DNA from: CBDAKK01 sp965216965
GTDB taxonomy: Bacteria; Spirochaetota; Spirochaetia; WTKD01; G963693115
NCBI GenBank assembly: GCA_965216965.1
Contig: CBDCGX010000050.1
Span: 79,865-143,864 of the forward strand
Length of the DNA stretch: 64,000 bases
Reading direction: 5' to 3'
The first letter of the stretch is position 1. Each line of letters opens with the position of its first letter. Under the pieces are notes generated by a model that made no database searches, was not told the origin of the DNA, and was given only the letters and a program-made list of their open reading frames with translations. The translations under genes were made by a program, and so were the position numbers. Of this stretch, positions 62,403 through 64,000 are shown one piece after another.

Positions 62403-63496
62403 TCTACGTCTCCTTGCGATGACATCATAGCTTTTAATCGTCGTTTGCTATCCATGTATTTTTGAAATCCATTTTTCATAGCAATACAAAAAATTATAAT
62501 TGCAATTATAATGATGGTTATATCTTTGGGCACACGCTTAACCTGCATTATTGATTGAGCCGATTGTAGAGAGCCAAAAAGCAATCCTGATAGAAAAACG
62601 CCTAGCCCTGTATTATTTCCAAGTAATGCTACTGCTATGCCATTAAAACCAAAATTTTCAAAAGAAGTTAACACTCTTCCATAATCATATGTTCCAATTG
62701 TAATTAAAACACCCGCTATTCCAGCATATGCCCCTGAAAATGTCATAGAAAATATTACATTCTGTTTTACATGAATGCCTCCATGCTGAGCTGCAAAGAA
62801 ATTACTTCCAGTAGCTTTTAATGAGAATCCTAATATACTTCGTTCCATAACAAACCAATATACAAAAAATGCTATTATTACAAGAAAAATTCCCCAATGA
62901 ACTCGAGAATTATTCGTTATACTTTGCAATAAATCACTATGCATCACAGCAGTTTCTGAAAATGTTTGTGTTTTTACCGAAGAACTTCCAGGTAAAGATT
63001 TTATTATATAATTCCCAAAGTATAGTGCAACATAATTAAGCATAATCGTTACCACTACCTCATGCACGCGAAACACCGCCTTAAGAACTCCTGCAATAGC
63101 ACCCCAAACTGCTCCAGCAATAATTCCTGTAAGTATCACTACTAATAAATGGAGTCCCGGAATAGGCGGAAACAGTATTGCCATCGCACTACTCATAAAC
63201 ATTGAAGTAATTACTTGCCCTTCGGCTCCTATATTAAATAATCCTGTTCTAAAAGCAAACGCAACCGCAAGCCCTGTCATCCACAAGGGCATAACAGAAA
63301 CCAAAAACTCTCCGATATAACGCTCATTAAACACACGTCCAGGTCCTCCTGCCATTGCAGAAAAATTTAATCCTGTTGTTCCTCTTACCATAGAAACCAA
63401 GAGGACAAGTGGATTATATCCACTTATCAACATAATAAGCATTCCCAATATAATACCGCTTCCAATAGCAAATATAAAAAAACCTTTTTCTTTCAT
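62399..63496 (-). CDS. Nucleoside-type ABC transporter permease 1 (YufP/NupP-like)
   Basis: The 365-residue membrane protein has a helical N-terminus. Conserved segments are AFRTGLFNIGAEGQVITSMF (about 81), FRVHEVVVTIMLNYVALYFG (about 142), GFSLKATGSNFFAAQHGGIH (about 223) and FNGIAVALLGNNTGLGVFLS (about 284). This is the first BPD_transp_2 permease of Nup/Bmp systems. It overlaps the second permease gene by four bases and follows the ATPase gene by three. Borrelia has the same ATPase-permease-permease order near its mevalonate genes. Confidence 0.92.
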   Translation of the reverse strand: MKEKGFFIFAIGSGIILGMLIMLISGYNPLVLLVSMVRGTTGLNFSAMAGGPGRVFNERYIGEFLVSVMPLWMTGLAVAFAFRTGLFNIGAEGQVITSMFMSSAMAILFPPIPGLHLLVVILTGIIAGAVWGAIAGVLKAVFRVHEVVVTIMLNYVALYFGNYIIKSLPGSSSVKTQTFSETAVMHSDLLQSITNNSRVHWGIFLVIIAFFVYWFVMERSILGFSLKATGSNFFAAQHGGIHVKQNVIFSMTFSGAYAGIAGVLITIGTYDYGRVLTSFENFGFNGIAVALLGNNTGLGVFLSGLLFGSLQSAQSIMQVKRVPKDITIIIIAIIIFCIAMKNGFQKYMDSKRRLKAMMSSQGDVE

Positions 63497-63499
63497 AAT

Positions 63500-64000
63500 C
63501 TATGCATGTCCTCCTGCCATTGCAAAACCCAAACTATGATAATCTGCTTCTTTTGATGGAATAAGTTTCGTAATATGTCCACCACTCATTACTGCAATAA
63601 TATCAGTAAGCTGTAAAATTTCATCAAGATCATATGAGACCAATAAAACTGCTGTCCCCTTATCTCTTTCTTCTAAAATTCGTTTATGTATATATTCTAT
63701 TGCTCCTATATCAAGACCTCTTGAAGGTTGTATTGCAATAAACAACCTCGGTTCACGCATCATTTCCCTCGCAATAATCACTTTTTGTTGATTACCTCCA
63801 GACATTCCCGAAACAATACTATTTACTCCTTGGAAACATCGTATATCAAAATCTTTGATTGCTTTACCTGCGTACTCGTTAATAGTTCTTGCTTCTAATA
63901 TGGTAAACCTTGAAAAAGGGTGTCTATAATAATCAATAAGCACACTGTTATCAGCAAGTCTAAAATCTGTTACCAATCCATACTTCTGCCTATCTTCAGG
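63500..64000 (-). CDS. Nucleoside-type ABC transporter ATPase (YufO/NupO-like), C-terminal part
   Basis: The frame continues to the right edge as PEDRQKYG and then LVTDFRLADNSVL, the PEDRxxxGLV..xxLxxN motif of the second half of ribose/nucleoside-type double ATPases. The signature is MSGGNQQKVIIAREMM, and LFIAIQPSRGLDIGAIEYIH replaces the usual DEPTRGLD Walker B Asp-Glu, as is normal for the second half of this family. Residues DLDEIL and IAVMSGGHI follow. The first ATP-binding domain lies outside the window. Confidence 0.93.
   Translation of the reverse strand, partial: PEDRQKYGLVTDFRLADNSVLIDYYRHPFSRFTILEARTINEYAGKAIKDFDIRCFQGVNSIVSGMSGGNQQKVIIAREMMREPRLFIAIQPSRGLDIGAIEYIHKRILEERDKGTAVLLVSYDLDEILQLTDIIAVMSGGHITKLIPSKEADYHSLGFAMAGGHA

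Noticed and set aside
1..64000. tRNA, rRNA, tmRNA, RNase P or CRISPR loci
   Set aside because: I scanned gaps for T-loop sequences, conserved RNA cores and regularly spaced repeats and saw none; a covariance-model search would be decisive.

Overview
The window is AT-rich chromosomal DNA from a bacterium with an outer membrane, most likely a spirochaete. The evidence is a FliG-family paralog (20850-21833) of the kind spirochaetes carry beside the canonical motor FliG, a mevalonate operon in the order HMG-CoA reductase, diphosphomevalonate decarboxylase, phosphomevalonate kinase, mevalonate kinase (the order I know from Borrelia), an archaeal/eukaryotic-type prolyl-tRNA synthetase, a nucleoside-type ABC transporter of the Bmp/Nup class, and several predicted beta-barrel outer-membrane proteins and lipoproteins. 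The AT richness, several frameshifted genes and a decayed gene copy suggest a host-associated lineage with a shrinking genome. A Borrelia relative or a Brevinema-like spirochaete would fit, but genus cannot be fixed by eye. I found no tRNA, rRNA, insertion sequence or CRISPR array.

Layout. 1-4000: start of a rhomboid-like protein, a CTP-dependent lipid kinase homolog, about 0.8 kb of apparently decayed DNA, a truncated WD40 protein, rpmG-rpmB and an unknown coiled-coil protein. 4-11 kb: a TraB/GumN-like lipoprotein and a three-gene RND efflux operon (adaptor, pump, TolC). 11-24 kb: ribA, efp, glnA, a DppB-type permease, two unknown proteins, proS, a small membrane protein, a FliG paralog, pepD, a low-molecular-weight phosphatase and a flavodoxin-fold reductase. 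24.4-29.3 kb: a TPP riboswitch whose closing stem includes the ribosome binding site of thiX, followed by thiXYZ and, without a gap, an oligopeptide-type binding protein and a DppC permease. 29-34.5 kb: a redoxin, a small metal-binding HMA protein, clpC and an FGGY kinase.

34.7-44 kb is one long minus-strand gene run for envelope transport: Omp85-like barrel, TPR-like periplasmic protein, LolD-like ATPase, LolC/E-MacB-like permease, LolA-like protein, beta-barrel protein, lipoprotein, second LolA-like protein, and a decayed copy of the barrel gene. It contains a G10 tract whose present length throws the TPR-like gene out of frame (possible phase variation) and a frameshift in the Omp85-like gene. 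This is my best candidate for an undescribed system: an ABC-driven route carrying lipoprotein or lipid from inner membrane to dedicated outer-membrane barrels.

44.7-64 kb: lspA, a frameshifted RluA-family pseudouridine synthase, an operon metX-purU-mvaA-mvaD-pmk-mvk (mvk frameshifted), fmdB, a barrel protein, divergent pyrC and aconitase, a degenerate class-III aminotransferase-like protein, groEL, and the nucleoside-type ABC transporter that runs off the right end.

Two genome-wide habits show. First, several genes have a TATAAT-like box 4-10 bases before the start codon and no ribosome binding site, which predicts leaderless mRNAs. Second, two genes (the peptide-binding lipoprotein and the pseudouridine synthase) are interrupted at an A8 run by the same one-base surplus, which would be repaired by polymerase slippage to A7.
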